From: Colwellia psychrerythraea
GTDB taxonomy: Bacteria; Pseudomonadota; Gammaproteobacteria; Enterobacterales; Alteromonadaceae
Length of the DNA stretch: 64,000 nucleotides
Direction of reading: 5' to 3'
Assembly: GCF_000764185.1 (NCBI RefSeq)
Contig: NZ_JQEC01000051.1
Coordinates: 1 to 64,000 of the forward strand
Below the pieces are notes generated by a model. The model was not told the DNA's origin, searched no databases, and was given only the letters and a program-made list of their open reading frames with translations. Positions 34,260 to 44,578 of this stretch are shown here, one piece after another (within the stretch, counting starts at the first letter, position 1; every line of letters starts with the position of its first letter). A program made the translations under genes and the position numbers.

Positions 34260-35383
34260 AAGTTATGTTTGTTGATGACGAAATCATGATACTTAAAGGG
34301 CTAAAACGGGCATTTTTTAGAAATAAATGGCAAATGTTATTTGCTGATAGTGCAGATAAAGCATTAAAAATTTTAGCACAAGAACCTGTAGACTTTATTA
34401 TTTCAGATATGCGAATGCCCGGCATGAATGGTGCTGAGCTTTTAGAGGAAGTTGCGATATTACACCCTCACATTGTCAGAATCATTCTATCAGGACATTC
34501 AGATGAAGAGGCAGCAAAAAAAGCAAGTTTTGTCGCACATCAATGGTTTAACAAACCATGCCAACCCGAAATATTAGAACAGGTTTTGAACCATATTTAC
34601 TTAATTAGACGTTCATTACCAAATCCCAACGTACAACAAGTCGTTGGTAAAATAAAAACACTGCCATCTCCACCAAAAGTGTATATGAGCTTAAATGCTT
34701 CGCTTAATGACGAGACTGTCGACATGCAAAAAATTGCCCGCATCATTGCTGAGCAACCCGCGCTAGTAGCTAAAATTTTACAGTTAACAAATACTTCTTT
34801 TTTCTCTAATGGCAAGCAGGTTGAAAGTCTCACAGAAGCAATTACTCGCTTAGGTATTGATTTGGTCTGTTGTATAGTTATTGCAGCAGAAACCTATGCA
34901 AAAATTGATGATATACCGGGCTATTCTATTGAAGAAGAGCAAAACCACTGTTTATCAACGGCGCGCTTAGCTGCTTCAATGGTTGAACCATCATTGAGGC
35001 GAGAAACTATTCTCGTTGGGCTATTACATAATATCGGTAAATTTATTTTATATGAGGTATCTCCTCAAGCTATGTCAGTTTACATTGAGAAACGTATAGT
35101 TGGTGCTGACAATATTGAGTTAGAACAACAGTTATTCGATGCAGATCATACCCAGCTTGCTGGCTATTTATTACATTTATGGAATTTCTCGTATAAGCTG
35201 ATTGAAAATATAGTTTTGCATCATCAACCACTAAAACTATCCCAGGGGGATTTTGGTTCCGGCGCTGCGGTTTACATTGCAAGCAGGTTATTACGCAAAC
35301 AAAAAGTAGATCAAACCTTTATCGAGCATTTTGATATTGCCGACAAGGTAGAGCTATGGAAAGATAAAGCTACCGACTATTAA
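34256..35383 (+). CDS. Response regulator with HDOD output domain
   Basis: 375 residues: a receiver domain (1-120) with acidic pair DDE at 7-9, phosphoacceptor Asp51 in IISDMRMPG and Lys in NKPCQ, then an HDOD domain (about 130-330) starting IKTLPSPPKVY and containing LVAKILQLTNTSFF. HDOD is a catalytically inactive HD-like domain used in signalling, not in cleavage. It starts inside the end of the kinase gene and is probably its cognate partner. Its 3' end overlaps the next, convergent gene by 4 bases. Confidence 0.92.
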   Translation: MKVMFVDDEIMILKGLKRAFFRNKWQMLFADSADKALKILAQEPVDFIISDMRMPGMNGAELLEEVAILHPHIVRIILSGHSDEEAAKKASFVAHQWFNKPCQPEILEQVLNHIYLIRRSLPNPNVQQVVGKIKTLPSPPKVYMSLNASLNDETVDMQKIARIIAEQPALVAKILQLTNTSFFSNGKQVESLTEAITRLGIDLVCCIVIAAETYAKIDDIPGYSIEEEQNHCLSTARLAASMVEPSLRRETILVGLLHNIGKFILYEVSPQAMSVYIEKRIVGADNIELEQQLFDADHTQLAGYLLHLWNFSYKLIENIVLHHQPLKLSQGDFGSGAAVYIASRLLRKQKVDQTFIEHFDIADKVELWKDKATDY

Positions 35384-36519
35384 GAGGGCAATTTACTCAC
35401 GGTTATAGTTACGTTGTCTTTTAAGGCTCCATTTTCAACACAATGAGAAATTATTCTTCGTAAAGGCTCTGATATTTCTTGGCCTTTAGAAGCAACTAAC
35501 AAACCACTTTCAGTACATATATCTTCTTGCACAGTCATATCATTTGTTAGCTCAGCCACATTAACCAACTGTTGGGATGGTTCAAAGTTAGCGCCGATCG
35601 TTTCTTTAAAAGCCGTCAATATATTAGGATCATAAAACTGGCTTTGCTCGCTAAGTTGTATGCTAGCTTGGTTAACCGTTGAGCCATCACTTTTGAAGCG
35701 TAGAAAATCAATGACTACTTTTAACATTCTAGCGCCATAAGGGATTTCTTCTCCCTTGATATCATCATAAGGCACTCCTTCACCATTGAAGCACTTTGCC
35801 TGATACAAAATTGCATGAGCAATCTTATTCATTCTTGGTATTTTTCTAATTAAGTCAGCAGCTAAACATGGGTGACGCTCTTTCATTTTGCGTTGCTCTA
35901 ATGAAAATGAATCTTTATTTTCACCTAACCCCGAATCAGGCAACATAACACAGCCTAATTGAGATAATTGAATCATTGGTTCAAAACTCCAAGTTACCGG
36001 CATCTTTAATGTTTTAGCTAAAGCCAGCATATATTTTTTAATTTGAATTGTATGAGCAAAAATTTGAGGGTTTACGATAGTAAGTACCTCGGCTAAAACG
36101 TTAATTGTTCCTTTTAATGTTTTACTTAGTAATATTTTCTCAGCAATGATTAAATTGTATTGCCCTATTCCTGCTTCAATTAGTGTACATAAATCTTGAT
36201 GTTCACATGGTTTATTGATGAATCGGAATATATCACCAATATTTAGCGCATCAATTGCCGTCTTCTGATCAGAGTTACCTGTTAACATCATGCGCACAGT
36301 ATTGGGAGATTTAACTTTGATTAGTTTTAATAACTCGATACCATCCATTAATGGCATTTGCATATCAGTTATTATTACCGCATATTTATTCTTAGCGATT
36401 AACGATATGGCCTCTGCCCCACTTTGTGCTACCTCAAAATTGAACTTATTCCTTAAGTTTCGTCGATACGAATTCAGAATATTAATTTCGTCATCAACCA
36501 GTAAGATCCGATCATTCAT
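35380..36519 (-). CDS. Response regulator with degenerate HD-GYP domain
   Basis: 379 residues. Receiver with phosphoacceptor Asp52 (IITDMQMPL) and Lys in NKPCEH. The second half aligns with HD-GYP, but key residues are gone: the HD of LHDIGK reads Ser186-Gln187 (QLSQLGCVMLPD), the HHE motif reads Gln240-Ala-Lys, and GYP reads Gly-Val-Pro at 248-250. It therefore probably binds no metal and does not degrade cyclic di-GMP; it may act by protein contact. It is convergent with, and overlaps, the REC-HDOD gene, so both receivers may answer to the same MHYT kinase. Confidence 0.88.
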   Translation of the reverse strand: MNDRILLVDDEINILNSYRRNLRNKFNFEVAQSGAEAISLIAKNKYAVIITDMQMPLMDGIELLKLIKVKSPNTVRMMLTGNSDQKTAIDALNIGDIFRFINKPCEHQDLCTLIEAGIGQYNLIIAEKILLSKTLKGTINVLAEVLTIVNPQIFAHTIQIKKYMLALAKTLKMPVTWSFEPMIQLSQLGCVMLPDSGLGENKDSFSLEQRKMKERHPCLAADLIRKIPRMNKIAHAILYQAKCFNGEGVPYDDIKGEEIPYGARMLKVVIDFLRFKSDGSTVNQASIQLSEQSQFYDPNILTAFKETIGANFEPSQQLVNVAELTNDMTVQEDICTESGLLVASKGQEISEPLRRIISHCVENGALKDNVTITVSKLPS

Positions 36520-36617
36520 TGTTTATAAAACCTTAAATAAAAACGGTATAACAAGAGGGAAATCATCGAAACTCCTTTTCAATTTTAGATAGGATTGAAA
36601 TTAAACAGTTAAGCTGA

Positions 36618-36666
36618 TTAGTGCATAAAATAAGTTTATGCACTAAGTTGACTTTGCGCCAACTTA
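36618..36666. terminator. Two overlapping stem-loops
   Basis: A perfect 12-bp stem TTAGTGCATAAA/TTTATGCACTAA (36618-36646) overlaps a second, TAAGTTG/CAACTTA (36644-36666). They lie between the DHH gene stop and the start of the degenerate HD-GYP regulator, both on the reverse strand. They may end the DHH transcript or be an attenuator-like alternative pair. Confidence 0.5.
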
Positions 36667-36737
36667 TTTATTAAAAATAATAGCTTAAGGGTTAAATAAT
36701 GAAGCTTTTAACTGTAGATTTTAAGTTTATTACCTAC

Positions 36738-37733
36738 TTATTGATAATACTTTGCCACAGCATCAATAAAGTTATTAAGCATTGCACTTGGTAATTGATT
36801 CACGCCCGCAGCTGCAGCTCTGCCACCACCTGTTGGGAATAACGCACATATATCACCAGCGCCTTGTTTATTGTTTAACGGTGCCCGTAAACTTACCGTA
36901 TAACTTTGCTCTGATTCTGTATTGCTTTCAGCGTGGGAGTTAACCTGATTAAGCGTAACGACAATATGAGCTTTATCAGGCGATTGATTGGCGAGTTCAT
37001 TACCAAAAACACCACTCACCCGCCTAGCCCAAGGCTCATCATTAAGTAGAATAGTTTTAACTAATGCATTATCGCTAAGTACTTTCGCCGCTTTAGCTTT
37101 TTCCATATCGTCTAAATAGGCTATTTTTAATTTGCTAAAAACAGAACCCTCTTGCTCAATTAAAGTAAAAGGGTTTGGGTAGTCAAGTAATACTGTATAC
37201 AAATCTGCCGGATGAAAATGTAAATCACTGATTTCCTGCCCATAGCCGTTATAATTAATATAAGTGCCTAACTCATTTAATTGCCCTTGCTGAAACTCCG
37301 ACAACCCAATTTTTTTTGCTAAAATACTGGCACTAGAGTGCATGTTATCACCATAAGCTGCTGCTATTGCCCAGTGTACATACTGACCTTGTAAATGTTC
37401 ATTAATTAATAAACTGGTACAGGTATTAGCATCAGTATCAAGTAAACTGGTAAATAATGGCGATTGCGGAACATCACCAGTACGATGATGGTCTACATAA
37501 AATACCGGAATATTTGCCAAAAGCAGATCATCTAAAGCCTTGCTATTTTTCTCTAAAGAGATATCTAATACAGTTACCGAGGTAGCTTTTGAACAATCCA
37601 CTTGTTGCAGTAAATTAATATCACGCTTTACCCCTGTAATTAGCAGACACGGTATTTCGCTTTTCTGCGCTAGTCGTAATTGCAAAAGAGCTATAATGCC
37701 ATCGGCATCACCATTGAAAACATTATAATGCAT
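36738..37733 (-). CDS. DHH-family phosphoesterase
   Basis: 331 residues. The N-terminal NGDADGI supplies the first metal ligands and YVDHHRTGDV the DHH motif; the C-terminal DHHA1 part ends with GAGDICALFPTGGGRAAAAGVNQLP. The layout is that of small nanoRNase/pAp-phosphatase-like proteins or the related bacterial group of unknown substrate. Metal-dependent cytoplasmic hydrolase; the substrate cannot be told. A single gene upstream of cysC's 3' side on the same strand, 93 bases after the cysC stop. Confidence 0.85.
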   Translation of the reverse strand: MHYNVFNGDADGIIALLQLRLAQKSEIPCLLITGVKRDINLLQQVDCSKATSVTVLDISLEKNSKALDDLLLANIPVFYVDHHRTGDVPQSPLFTSLLDTDANTCTSLLINEHLQGQYVHWAIAAAYGDNMHSSASILAKKIGLSEFQQGQLNELGTYINYNGYGQEISDLHFHPADLYTVLLDYPNPFTLIEQEGSVFSKLKIAYLDDMEKAKAAKVLSDNALVKTILLNDEPWARRVSGVFGNELANQSPDKAHIVVTLNQVNSHAESNTESEQSYTVSLRAPLNNKQGAGDICALFPTGGGRAAAAGVNQLPSAMLNNFIDAVAKYYQ

Positions 37734-37826
37734 GGTTCGAACCTAACCTTGGATAAATTTTGATAGGGCTTATTTGATTAAAAACTACGAGTGGAACTTC
37801 AATTAGTTAACTGAACTGAACGTAAA

Positions 37827-38468
37827 TTAACTAAAGTTATTTGCGTTAATAAAAGCATGTTCAATTAAGTAACCTACAATTTGCTCTGCACATTGCTCAA
37901 TAGATTGCTCAGCTGTTTTAACATGAATTTGTGGTCTAACAGGTACCTCATAAGTAGAGTCGATGCCGGTAAAGTCTTTGATCTCACCTGCTCGTGCTTT
38001 TTTATATAAACCTTTAGGGTCACGTTGCTCACAAATACTTATTGGTGTATCAATATAAACTTCAATAAATTCTCCGGCTTCAAGCTTAGCTTTAGCTAGC
38101 GCTCTATCACTGGCAAAAGGAGAGATAAAAGCCGTTGAAACAATAAGCCCTGCATCGAGAAATAATTTAGCAACTTCTGAGATTCTACGAATATTCTCAA
38201 CACGTGCTTCATCACTAAAACCTAAGTCGCCATTAAGACCATGACGAACATTGTCACCATCAAGTAAATAACTATGACAACCAAGTTTATACAATAAAGC
38301 ATCAACCGCATTAGCTACAGTAGATTTACCTGATCCACTTAATCCGGTATACCAAAGTAATGCTGGTTTTTGTTTTTTTAACTTGGCTCGTTGTAATTTG
38401 CTGACGTGCTGATCATGCCAAACGGTGTTCTGGGTTTGCATACTGGCTGTTTTCATTATCATACTCAT
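37827..38468 (-). CDS. cysC: Adenylylsulfate kinase (APS kinase)
   Basis: 213 residues. Phosphorylates APS to PAPS in assimilatory sulfate activation. Walker A GLSGSGKST at about 43-51, DGDNVRHGLN for APS binding, and the ENIRRISEVAKLFLDAGLIVSTAFISPF lid block are all intact. It is the last gene of a cysD-cysN-permease-cysC run on one strand. The start used gives MSMIMKTASMQTQ; the internal ATG starts nearby are equally possible. Confidence 0.95.
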   Translation of the reverse strand: MSMIMKTASMQTQNTVWHDQHVSKLQRAKLKKQKPALLWYTGLSGSGKSTVANAVDALLYKLGCHSYLLDGDNVRHGLNGDLGFSDEARVENIRRISEVAKLFLDAGLIVSTAFISPFASDRALAKAKLEAGEFIEVYIDTPISICEQRDPKGLYKKARAGEIKDFTGIDSTYEVPVRPQIHVKTAEQSIEQCAEQIVGYLIEHAFINANNFS

Positions 38469-38518
38469 GTTAGGAAACTTGATTCATTAAGCACAATATC
38501 AATGGGCGTTGACATCAC

Positions 38519-40261
38519 TTAAAATGGAAATACTAATGGGATCACCAGGATCACTGTAAAACTATAAATGATTGAAATAGGTAATCCAAAGCGGACAAAA
38601 TCACTTAACTGGTAGTTACCCGCATTATAGACCATGACGTTGGTTTGATAACCATAAGGGCTAATAAAGCTACCGCTGGCTGCAAAGGCAACCGCCATGA
38701 CAAACGGCGTTGGGTCAACGCCAAGTCCTAAAGCAATATTATAAGCAATAGGGAAAGCGAGCGCTGCTGCTGCGCTATTCGTTATTAGCTCGGTCATAAC
38801 TAGCGTTAATAAAAAAATAATAATAAAAGCTAAATAGATACTTTGACCAAAGAGAAAACTCTCAATATTTTGAGCAAACATTGCAGCTATACCGGTATTT
38901 TCCACCGCTGATGCCAAGGTTAAAGCACCTAAAACTATCATCCAAATCTCTAAAGGAAAACGACGCTTTATTTCATTAACTGATAGTGAGCCACTGAAAA
39001 TTAAAAAAGCTAAATAAATAAATAAACAACTAAGCAATGGTAATGGGGTAAATACGGACACTAAAATACTAGCAATAAACCCCCAAACAGTACTGTAATC
39101 ACGCCAACCACTAAGCATATTATCCGCTTGATGACCTGATAATATATAAAAGTTTTTTGATAAATTAGGTCTGGTGGCGAAGTCTTGCCCTACCGCTAAC
39201 ACCAGAAAATCTCCCGGTTGCAGTATTATATCACCCAGCTTTCCTGATAATGCACACCCTTCTCGGCGAACAGCAACAACGGCAGCATCAAAACGAGCGC
39301 GAAAACCGGCTTTTTTTAAGGTTTTACCGGCGATGGTTGAATCTGCTTTAACCAGAACTTCAGTTAAATTATCACGTAATAAATTATCTCGCAGTAAATT
39401 ACCTTGCTCAGCATACAGATTTAAACCGTCAAACTGTTGCAAGGTCAGTACTTTTGAAATATCACCACTAAAAATAAGTTTATCACTCGCTTGTACACAT
39501 TCTTCCGGGCAGACTGGGGAAATTAAGCGTCCTTGACGGACTATTTCAACTAAAAATAAAGAATCTAAATTTCTCAGGCCATTTTCTTCAATACTTTTAC
39601 CAATTAAGCTTGAAGACTTTGCTACTTCGGCTTCGAGTAAATAGTCATTGGTCGCTAAATCATCATCAATCAGATTAGGTAAAGAGCGGCTGCGCAGTAA
39701 AATAACAAACAGACATAGTACAAACGCCGATAAACCAATTAAGGTAAAATCAAAAAATCCAAAACCATTATGGCCTTGTTTAATCAATAAACTATTTACA
39801 ATTAAATTGGTAGAGGTACCTACTAAGGTGAGTGTGCCGCCTAAAATAGCAGCATAAGAAAGTGGTAATAATAACTTGCCAGCATTGATCAGCTTGTTTT
39901 TTTTCACTGTATTGATGAGTGTCGCCACGACAGCCGTATTACTCATGATAGCCGACGCTAAGGCAGTACCGAGTAATAAACGTAAGGTAGACTTTACTCT
40001 TGAACCGTTAAAAACGCCGGCAGATAAGCGTCTTAGAATACTAGTACGTTCAAAGGCGAAGGAGCACAACACTAACAAAACCAGTGTAACTAAGCCTGGA
40101 TTAACCGCGTTAGTAAGCACATCATCAACGCTGACAAAAGAAAATGCCAAACACAATAATACCGTCACAGAAAAAACTCTCTCAGGTACTTGGCTGTATT
40201 TAACTAAGCTGATAAAAGTGATGATAAACACACCAATCATCAACCACTGCTCTATTGTCAT
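38519..40261 (-). CDS. SLC13/DASS-family permease with two RCK_C domains, likely sulfate transporter
   Basis: 580 residues. About five N-terminal TM helices, then two cytosolic TrkA-C (RCK_C) domains at about 205-290 and 300-370 (IGKSIEENGLRNLDSLFLVEIVRQGR; DFLVLAVGQDF), then more TM helices. The family motif appears as LTLVGTSTNLIVNSLL and the repeat as ITNSAAAALAFPIAY. The setting between cysN and cysC strongly suggests sulfate import feeding activation. Na+ coupling is inferred from the family. Confidence 0.9.
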   Translation of the reverse strand: MTIEQWLMIGVFIITFISLVKYSQVPERVFSVTVLLCLAFSFVSVDDVLTNAVNPGLVTLVLLVLCSFAFERTSILRRLSAGVFNGSRVKSTLRLLLGTALASAIMSNTAVVATLINTVKKNKLINAGKLLLPLSYAAILGGTLTLVGTSTNLIVNSLLIKQGHNGFGFFDFTLIGLSAFVLCLFVILLRSRSLPNLIDDDLATNDYLLEAEVAKSSSLIGKSIEENGLRNLDSLFLVEIVRQGRLISPVCPEECVQASDKLIFSGDISKVLTLQQFDGLNLYAEQGNLLRDNLLRDNLTEVLVKADSTIAGKTLKKAGFRARFDAAVVAVRREGCALSGKLGDIILQPGDFLVLAVGQDFATRPNLSKNFYILSGHQADNMLSGWRDYSTVWGFIASILVSVFTPLPLLSCLFIYLAFLIFSGSLSVNEIKRRFPLEIWMIVLGALTLASAVENTGIAAMFAQNIESFLFGQSIYLAFIIIFLLTLVMTELITNSAAAALAFPIAYNIALGLGVDPTPFVMAVAFAASGSFISPYGYQTNVMVYNAGNYQLSDFVRFGLPISIIYSFTVILVIPLVFPF

Positions 40262-40447
40262 TTTTATCCTAAATATTATCCATTAAACTTAAATAAAATA
40301 TCTTATAAAAACTAACCATTCCCCTTTAGTTGCAGTGTTCAAGTTAAAGAAAAAGCACAGAATGGACGTGAGTCAATAAGTACTTTTGACGCTTACATTG
40401 GTCGCTACAGCAACAAGGAGAATGGTTAGTAACTATTATTAAATAGC
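40262..40447. other. Gap containing an interspersed repeat (40321-40375)
   Basis: Between the permease and cysN. The block with TTCAAGTTAAAGAAAAAGCAC, then GACGTGAGTCA, matches at roughly 70 percent by eye a block at 59229-59282 in the ubiV-ubiU gap. Both are non-coding. Confidence 0.5.
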
Positions 40448-41848
40448 TTATTTAGTGATATCGCGTGCACCCCAATGCGGGAACTGTTTGCGAACTAGTG
40501 CATTCAACTCTAATTCAAAACTTGAATATTCATGAGTTTTCTCATCAATAGCATGATTAATCATGCCTGCACCCACAGTAACATTGCTTAATCTATCGAT
40601 AATGATAAAAGCACCGGTAGCTCGATTCTCTTTATAAGCATCAAAATGTAAAGTTTCGCTGGCAACAAAATCAACGATACCTATGTCATTAACCGCTAGT
40701 TGTGAGCTAGATAATTTATCCATGGTATTAACGTCATATTTGCTCGCAATACTTATCGCATGACCAGTAGTCATTTTACTGCCGTGCTTGATATAGTATT
40801 CTCGACCCGGCTCGAGTTCATTTTCATGCATCCAGACGACTGTAGCACTAAACTCTTTTGCTGAAGTAGGTAAACAGCCTTTTTTAACAATGATTTCGCC
40901 GCGACTGATATCAATTTCATCTTCAAGGGTTAGCGTTACCGCCATACCTTTATCCGCACGATCTAAGTTGCCATCAAAGGTCACAATTTCTTTAACGACA
41001 CTTTCTTTACCTGATGGCAGTGCCACTATGGTATCGCCAACCAGTACATGACCTGAAGCAACAGTACCAGCAAAACCACGGAAGTCGAGATTAGGACGGT
41101 TAACAAGTTGCACTTGGAAACGAAATTGAGTGAACTCTTCTTTTGCCTTAACATCAATGGTATTAAGCAATTTCATCAAAGTAGCGCCTGGATACCAAGG
41201 CATATTTTCACTTTCTTCAACCACATTATCGCCATTTAATGCTGACATAGGGATAAAGCGAACGTCAGAAAACTCCAATGACTCAGTAAATTCACGGTAC
41301 TCTTTTTTAATGGCTTGGTAGCGTTCCTGAGAATAGTCAACTAAATCCATTTTATTAACGGCAACAACAATATGTTTAATGCCTAACAATGAACAAATAA
41401 ACGAGTGACGACGGGTTTGCACCTGCACGCCGTAGCGGGCATCAATCAAGATAATGGCAATATCACAGGTTGAGGCACCTGTAGCCATATTACGAGTATA
41501 TTGCTCATGACCTGGCGTGTCGGCGATAATAAATTTACGTTTATCAGTAGAGAAATAACGATAAGCAACATCAATGGTAATGCCCTGCTCACGCTCAGAC
41601 TGTAAACCGTCCACTAATAACGCTAAATCGATAGCTTCACCCGTGGTACCGGATTTTTTTGAATCTTTTTCAATGGCAGCAAGCTGATCTTCAAAGATCA
41701 TCTTTGAATCATGCAGTAAACGACCGATTAAGGTGCTTTTACCATCATCGACACTGCCACACGTTAAGAAACGTACTAACTCTTTATTTTCATGTTGCTT
41801 TAAATAAGCTTGAATATCTTCTTCGATTAAGTCTGATTGGTGACTCAT
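40448..41848 (-). CDS. cysN: Sulfate adenylyltransferase subunit 1 (GTPase)
   Basis: 466 residues, EF-Tu-like GTPase that drives ATP sulfurylase. G1 [11 protein letters not shown]3 DTPGHEQY, G4 NKMD, then beta-barrel domains. No APS kinase domain is fused at the C-terminus; the separate cysC supplies it. 67 bases downstream of cysD. Cytoplasmic CysDN complex makes APS from sulfate and ATP. Confidence 0.97.
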   Translation of the reverse strand: MSHQSDLIEEDIQAYLKQHENKELVRFLTCGSVDDGKSTLIGRLLHDSKMIFEDQLAAIEKDSKKSGTTGEAIDLALLVDGLQSEREQGITIDVAYRYFSTDKRKFIIADTPGHEQYTRNMATGASTCDIAIILIDARYGVQVQTRRHSFICSLLGIKHIVVAVNKMDLVDYSQERYQAIKKEYREFTESLEFSDVRFIPMSALNGDNVVEESENMPWYPGATLMKLLNTIDVKAKEEFTQFRFQVQLVNRPNLDFRGFAGTVASGHVLVGDTIVALPSGKESVVKEIVTFDGNLDRADKGMAVTLTLEDEIDISRGEIIVKKGCLPTSAKEFSATVVWMHENELEPGREYYIKHGSKMTTGHAISIASKYDVNTMDKLSSSQLAVNDIGIVDFVASETLHFDAYKENRATGAFIIIDRLSNVTVGAGMINHAIDEKTHEYSSFELELNALVRKQFPHWGARDITK

Positions 41849-41915
41849 AAGTTGTCCTTTGGAAATTTTTTATCAATTCACGTCAAAAAATAGTGTTATA
41901 AAGTAAATTTTCGGC

Positions 41916-42815
41916 TTAAAAGTAGCCTTCCATTTTCTTCTTCTCCATTGAGCCAGCGCTATCGTGATCTATCACTCGTCCTTGCCGCTCAGAGGTTTTG
42001 GTTAATAACATTTCTTGAATAATTTCAGGTAAGGTATCCGCTGTTGACTCAACAGCGCCCGTTAACGGGTAACAACCTAATGTTCTAAAACGTACACTCT
42101 TCATTTGAATTTCTTCATCGTCACCAATAGGCATACGATCATCATCAACCATGATCAAAGTGCCATCACGCTCTACTACCGGACGTTTTTTGGCTAAATA
42201 AAGCGGCACAATAGGAATACTTTCTAAGTAGATGTACTGCCAGATATCAAGCTCCGTCCAGTTTGATAACGGGAAAACACGGATGCTTTCGCCTTTATGT
42301 ACTTTACCATTGTAGATATTCCACAATTCTGGGCGCTGATTTTTTGGATCCCAACGGTGATTTTCATCACGAAAAGAATAAACACGCTCTTTTGCACGTG
42401 ATTTTTCTTCATCACGACGAGCGCCACCAAAGGCAGCATCAAAACCGTATTTATTAAGGGCTTGTTTTAGACCTTGAGTTTTCATTACATCGGTGTGAGT
42501 CGCACTACCGTGCGTAAATGGACCCATACCCATCTCAATACCTTCAGGGTTTTGATGTACGAGCAACTCAAAGCCATACTCTTTCGCTATTTTATCGCGA
42601 AAGGCGATCATTTCTTTAAACTTCCAGTTGGTATCAACATGCAATAACGGGAAAGGAATTTTACCTGGGGCAAAGGCTTTACGAGCCAAATGTAATAATA
42701 CTGCCGAATCTTTACCGACAGAGTACAACATTACCGGGTTATCAAATTCAGCCGCTACCTCACGAAAAATGTGGATAGACTCGGCTTCAAGTTTTTTTAA
42801 ATGGGTTAAATTCAT
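41916..42815 (-). CDS. cysD: Sulfate adenylyltransferase subunit 2
   Basis: 299 residues, the catalytic ATP pyrophosphatase-type subunit of ATP sulfurylase. The PP-loop [17 protein letters not shown] lies at about 32-48, the [15 protein letters not shown] block is intact, and the C-terminus ends in MEGYF as usual. First gene of the sulfate activation group. No clear CysB site could be identified upstream. Confidence 0.97.
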   Translation of the reverse strand: MNLTHLKKLEAESIHIFREVAAEFDNPVMLYSVGKDSAVLLHLARKAFAPGKIPFPLLHVDTNWKFKEMIAFRDKIAKEYGFELLVHQNPEGIEMGMGPFTHGSATHTDVMKTQGLKQALNKYGFDAAFGGARRDEEKSRAKERVYSFRDENHRWDPKNQRPELWNIYNGKVHKGESIRVFPLSNWTELDIWQYIYLESIPIVPLYLAKKRPVVERDGTLIMVDDDRMPIGDDEEIQMKSVRFRTLGCYPLTGAVESTADTLPEIIQEMLLTKTSERQGRVIDHDSAGSMEKKKMEGYF

Positions 42816-42999
42816 TGCTAATACAAACTTTATGAAAAATTAATAAGCTTATAATGCCATAAAGAGATTAAATTTCCATATAAGAAACGTATTCGATATA
42901 ACCAAAAGTAATAAAGGCATCAGGCTTTTATAACTCAATAGTCACTAAAATACTTTATATCGCAATGGTACCGGCTTCTCCACGCCGTAAAGGGGTCAT

Positions 43000-43020
43000 A
43001 AAAAAACCAGCAGAAGCTGG
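43000..43020 (-). terminator. Rho-independent terminator of the ComEA-like gene
   Basis: On the reverse strand, CCAGC/GCTGG arms (43007-43011, 43016-43020) with loop TTCT are followed by seven Ts. It is about 30 bases past the stop at 43049. Confidence 0.88.
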
Positions 43021-43048
43021 CTTGTGACAGATAAATTTAATATTTTTT

Positions 43049-43381
43049 TCAAATACTTAATCTTGTCTTATTTTGATCAATAACTTTTTCACCAATGCCG
43101 CTGACCTTAGTGAGATCACTTATTGATTTAAAAGCACCAATTTGTTGACGATATACAATAATAGCCTGAGCTTTTGTTTCTCCTATGCCCTTTAAAGTAA
43201 CTAATTGCTCAAATGTTGACTTATTAATATTGACAATTGCTTGTTGCTCGACAGCAGCCGTTTGAACAGCCTGTGTTGCTGAGATGTCTTTAGCATGAGT
43301 TACAACTGTACTTATAGACAAAAGTATTGCTAACGATGCAGTAAATAACGCTTTAGAAAGTACCTTTAACTGATTCTTCAT
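43049..43381 (-). CDS. ComEA-like helix-hairpin-helix protein with signal peptide
   Basis: 110 residues. MKNQLKVLSKALFTASLAILLSISTVVTHA is a signal peptide, and residues 50-110 are two HhH motifs (INKSTFEQLVTLKGIGETKAQAIIVYRQ; FKSISDLTKVSGIGEKVID). This is the small periplasmic ComEA form found in gammaproteobacteria, which binds DNA and takes part in DNA uptake in competent species. The ATG 43381 has AGGAAG upstream; the longer open frame to 43435 has no such site. No other competence gene is nearby. Confidence 0.88.
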   Translation of the reverse strand: MKNQLKVLSKALFTASLAILLSISTVVTHAKDISATQAVQTAAVEQQAIVNINKSTFEQLVTLKGIGETKAQAIIVYRQQIGAFKSISDLTKVSGIGEKVIDQNKTRLSI

Positions 43382-43600
43382 ATTTTTCTTCCTTGATTTG
43401 GTTGATATAGCTAAATGCCATTTAAAATTTAACACTTTACTTACCTAGTTAGCTTACTCAACTAACTACTTATTAGGTTTAGTTGTCAGGCTTTGTAAAG
43501 TCAAAAAATATATTCTAGTGTCAAAATATTCCTACGATTAAGTTTATGTATTTATAATTCAAAAATCGAAATTAAAAGATCATCAAACACAACCATAAAT

Positions 43601-43619
43601 GAAAATGATTACTATTTGC
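43601..43619. promoter_or_regulatory. Fur-box-like site upstream of sitA
   Basis: GAAAATGATTACTATTTGC matches the 19-base GATAATGATAATCATTATC consensus in 13 positions. It lies 66 bases upstream of the start of the metal-importer operon, fitting iron (Fur) or Mn (MntR-like) control. Confidence 0.6.
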
Positions 43620-43684
43620 ATTGATGGTTTTATAATTAGCTGTTAACATGAATTTCCTTCTCTACTCATCTTAAAGGAAGATGT

Positions 43685-44578
43685 ATGGCGCGCATTTTTT
43701 ATCCGTTTCTGTTATTTGTGTTACTAACAAGTAGCAATATGACAATGGCACAGCCGGCAAAAAAATTTAAAGTTCTCACCAGTTTTACCATTATTGCCGA
43801 TATAGCAAAAAATATTGCCGGTGAGGCAGCTCAGGTTGAGTCGATGACAAAGGCCAATGCTGAAATTCATAATTATCAAGTAACTCCCAGTGATATCCGT
43901 CGAGCTCACGATGCTGATTTAATTTTATACAATGGCTTAAATTTAGAACGCTGGTTTGAGAAGTTTTTTAATAACCTAAATGGCATTCCAAGAGAAGTCG
44001 TCAGCAATAACATCACCCCTTTAGGCATTGGTCTTGGTCCATACAAAGGCAAACCTAATCCCCACGCTTGGATGTCGGCTGATAATGCTAACATTTATAT
44101 TGACAATATCCGCGCAGCCTTAGTTAAACACGATCCAGAAAATACTGAGACTTATAATAACAACGCCAAAAGATATACCGCAAAGTTACAAGCGGCACTG
44201 GCGCCATTAAAACAGCAAATCAGCTTAATTCCACACGATAAACGTTGGTTAGTAACTAGCGAAGGCGCCTTTAGTTACCTCGCGAGAGACTATCAATTAA
44301 AAGAGCTGTATTTATGGCCCATTAATGCCGATGCTCAAGGTACACCTCAACAAATAAGACAAGTAATAGATAAGATAAAGGCGCACAACATAACTACTAT
44401 TTTCAGTGAAAGTACCGTTTCTGCTAAACCAGCTCAACAAGTTGCTAGGGCGACTAACATACATTATGGCGGCGTGCTTTATGTCGACTCATTAAGCAAT
44501 CAACAAGGTCCTGTTCCCAATTACATAGCCTTACTTAAAGTGACTTTAACCACTATCAGTCAAGGATTACAACAATAA
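43685..44578 (+). CDS. sitA: Mn/Fe ABC importer, periplasmic binding protein (SitA/YfeA type)
   Basis: 297 residues with a signal peptide (to about residue 22). It has the cluster A-I metal-binding layout: His in [12 protein letters not shown], His in PNPHAWMS, Glu in [14 protein letters not shown], and the Asp/Ser block in [17 protein letters not shown]. The EIHNYQ and [13 protein letters not shown] forms are those of the Mn/Fe SitA/YfeA group rather than zinc ZnuA, which carries a His-rich loop absent here. First of four overlapping genes; RBS AAGGAAG. Confidence 0.88.
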   Translation: MARIFYPFLLFVLLTSSNMTMAQPAKKFKVLTSFTIIADIAKNIAGEAAQVESMTKANAEIHNYQVTPSDIRRAHDADLILYNGLNLERWFEKFFNNLNGIPREVVSNNITPLGIGLGPYKGKPNPHAWMSADNANIYIDNIRAALVKHDPENTETYNNNAKRYTAKLQAALAPLKQQISLIPHDKRWLVTSEGAFSYLARDYQLKELYLWPINADAQGTPQQIRQVIDKIKAHNITTIFSESTVSAKPAQQVARATNIHYGGVLYVDSLSNQQGPVPNYIALLKVTLTTISQGLQQ

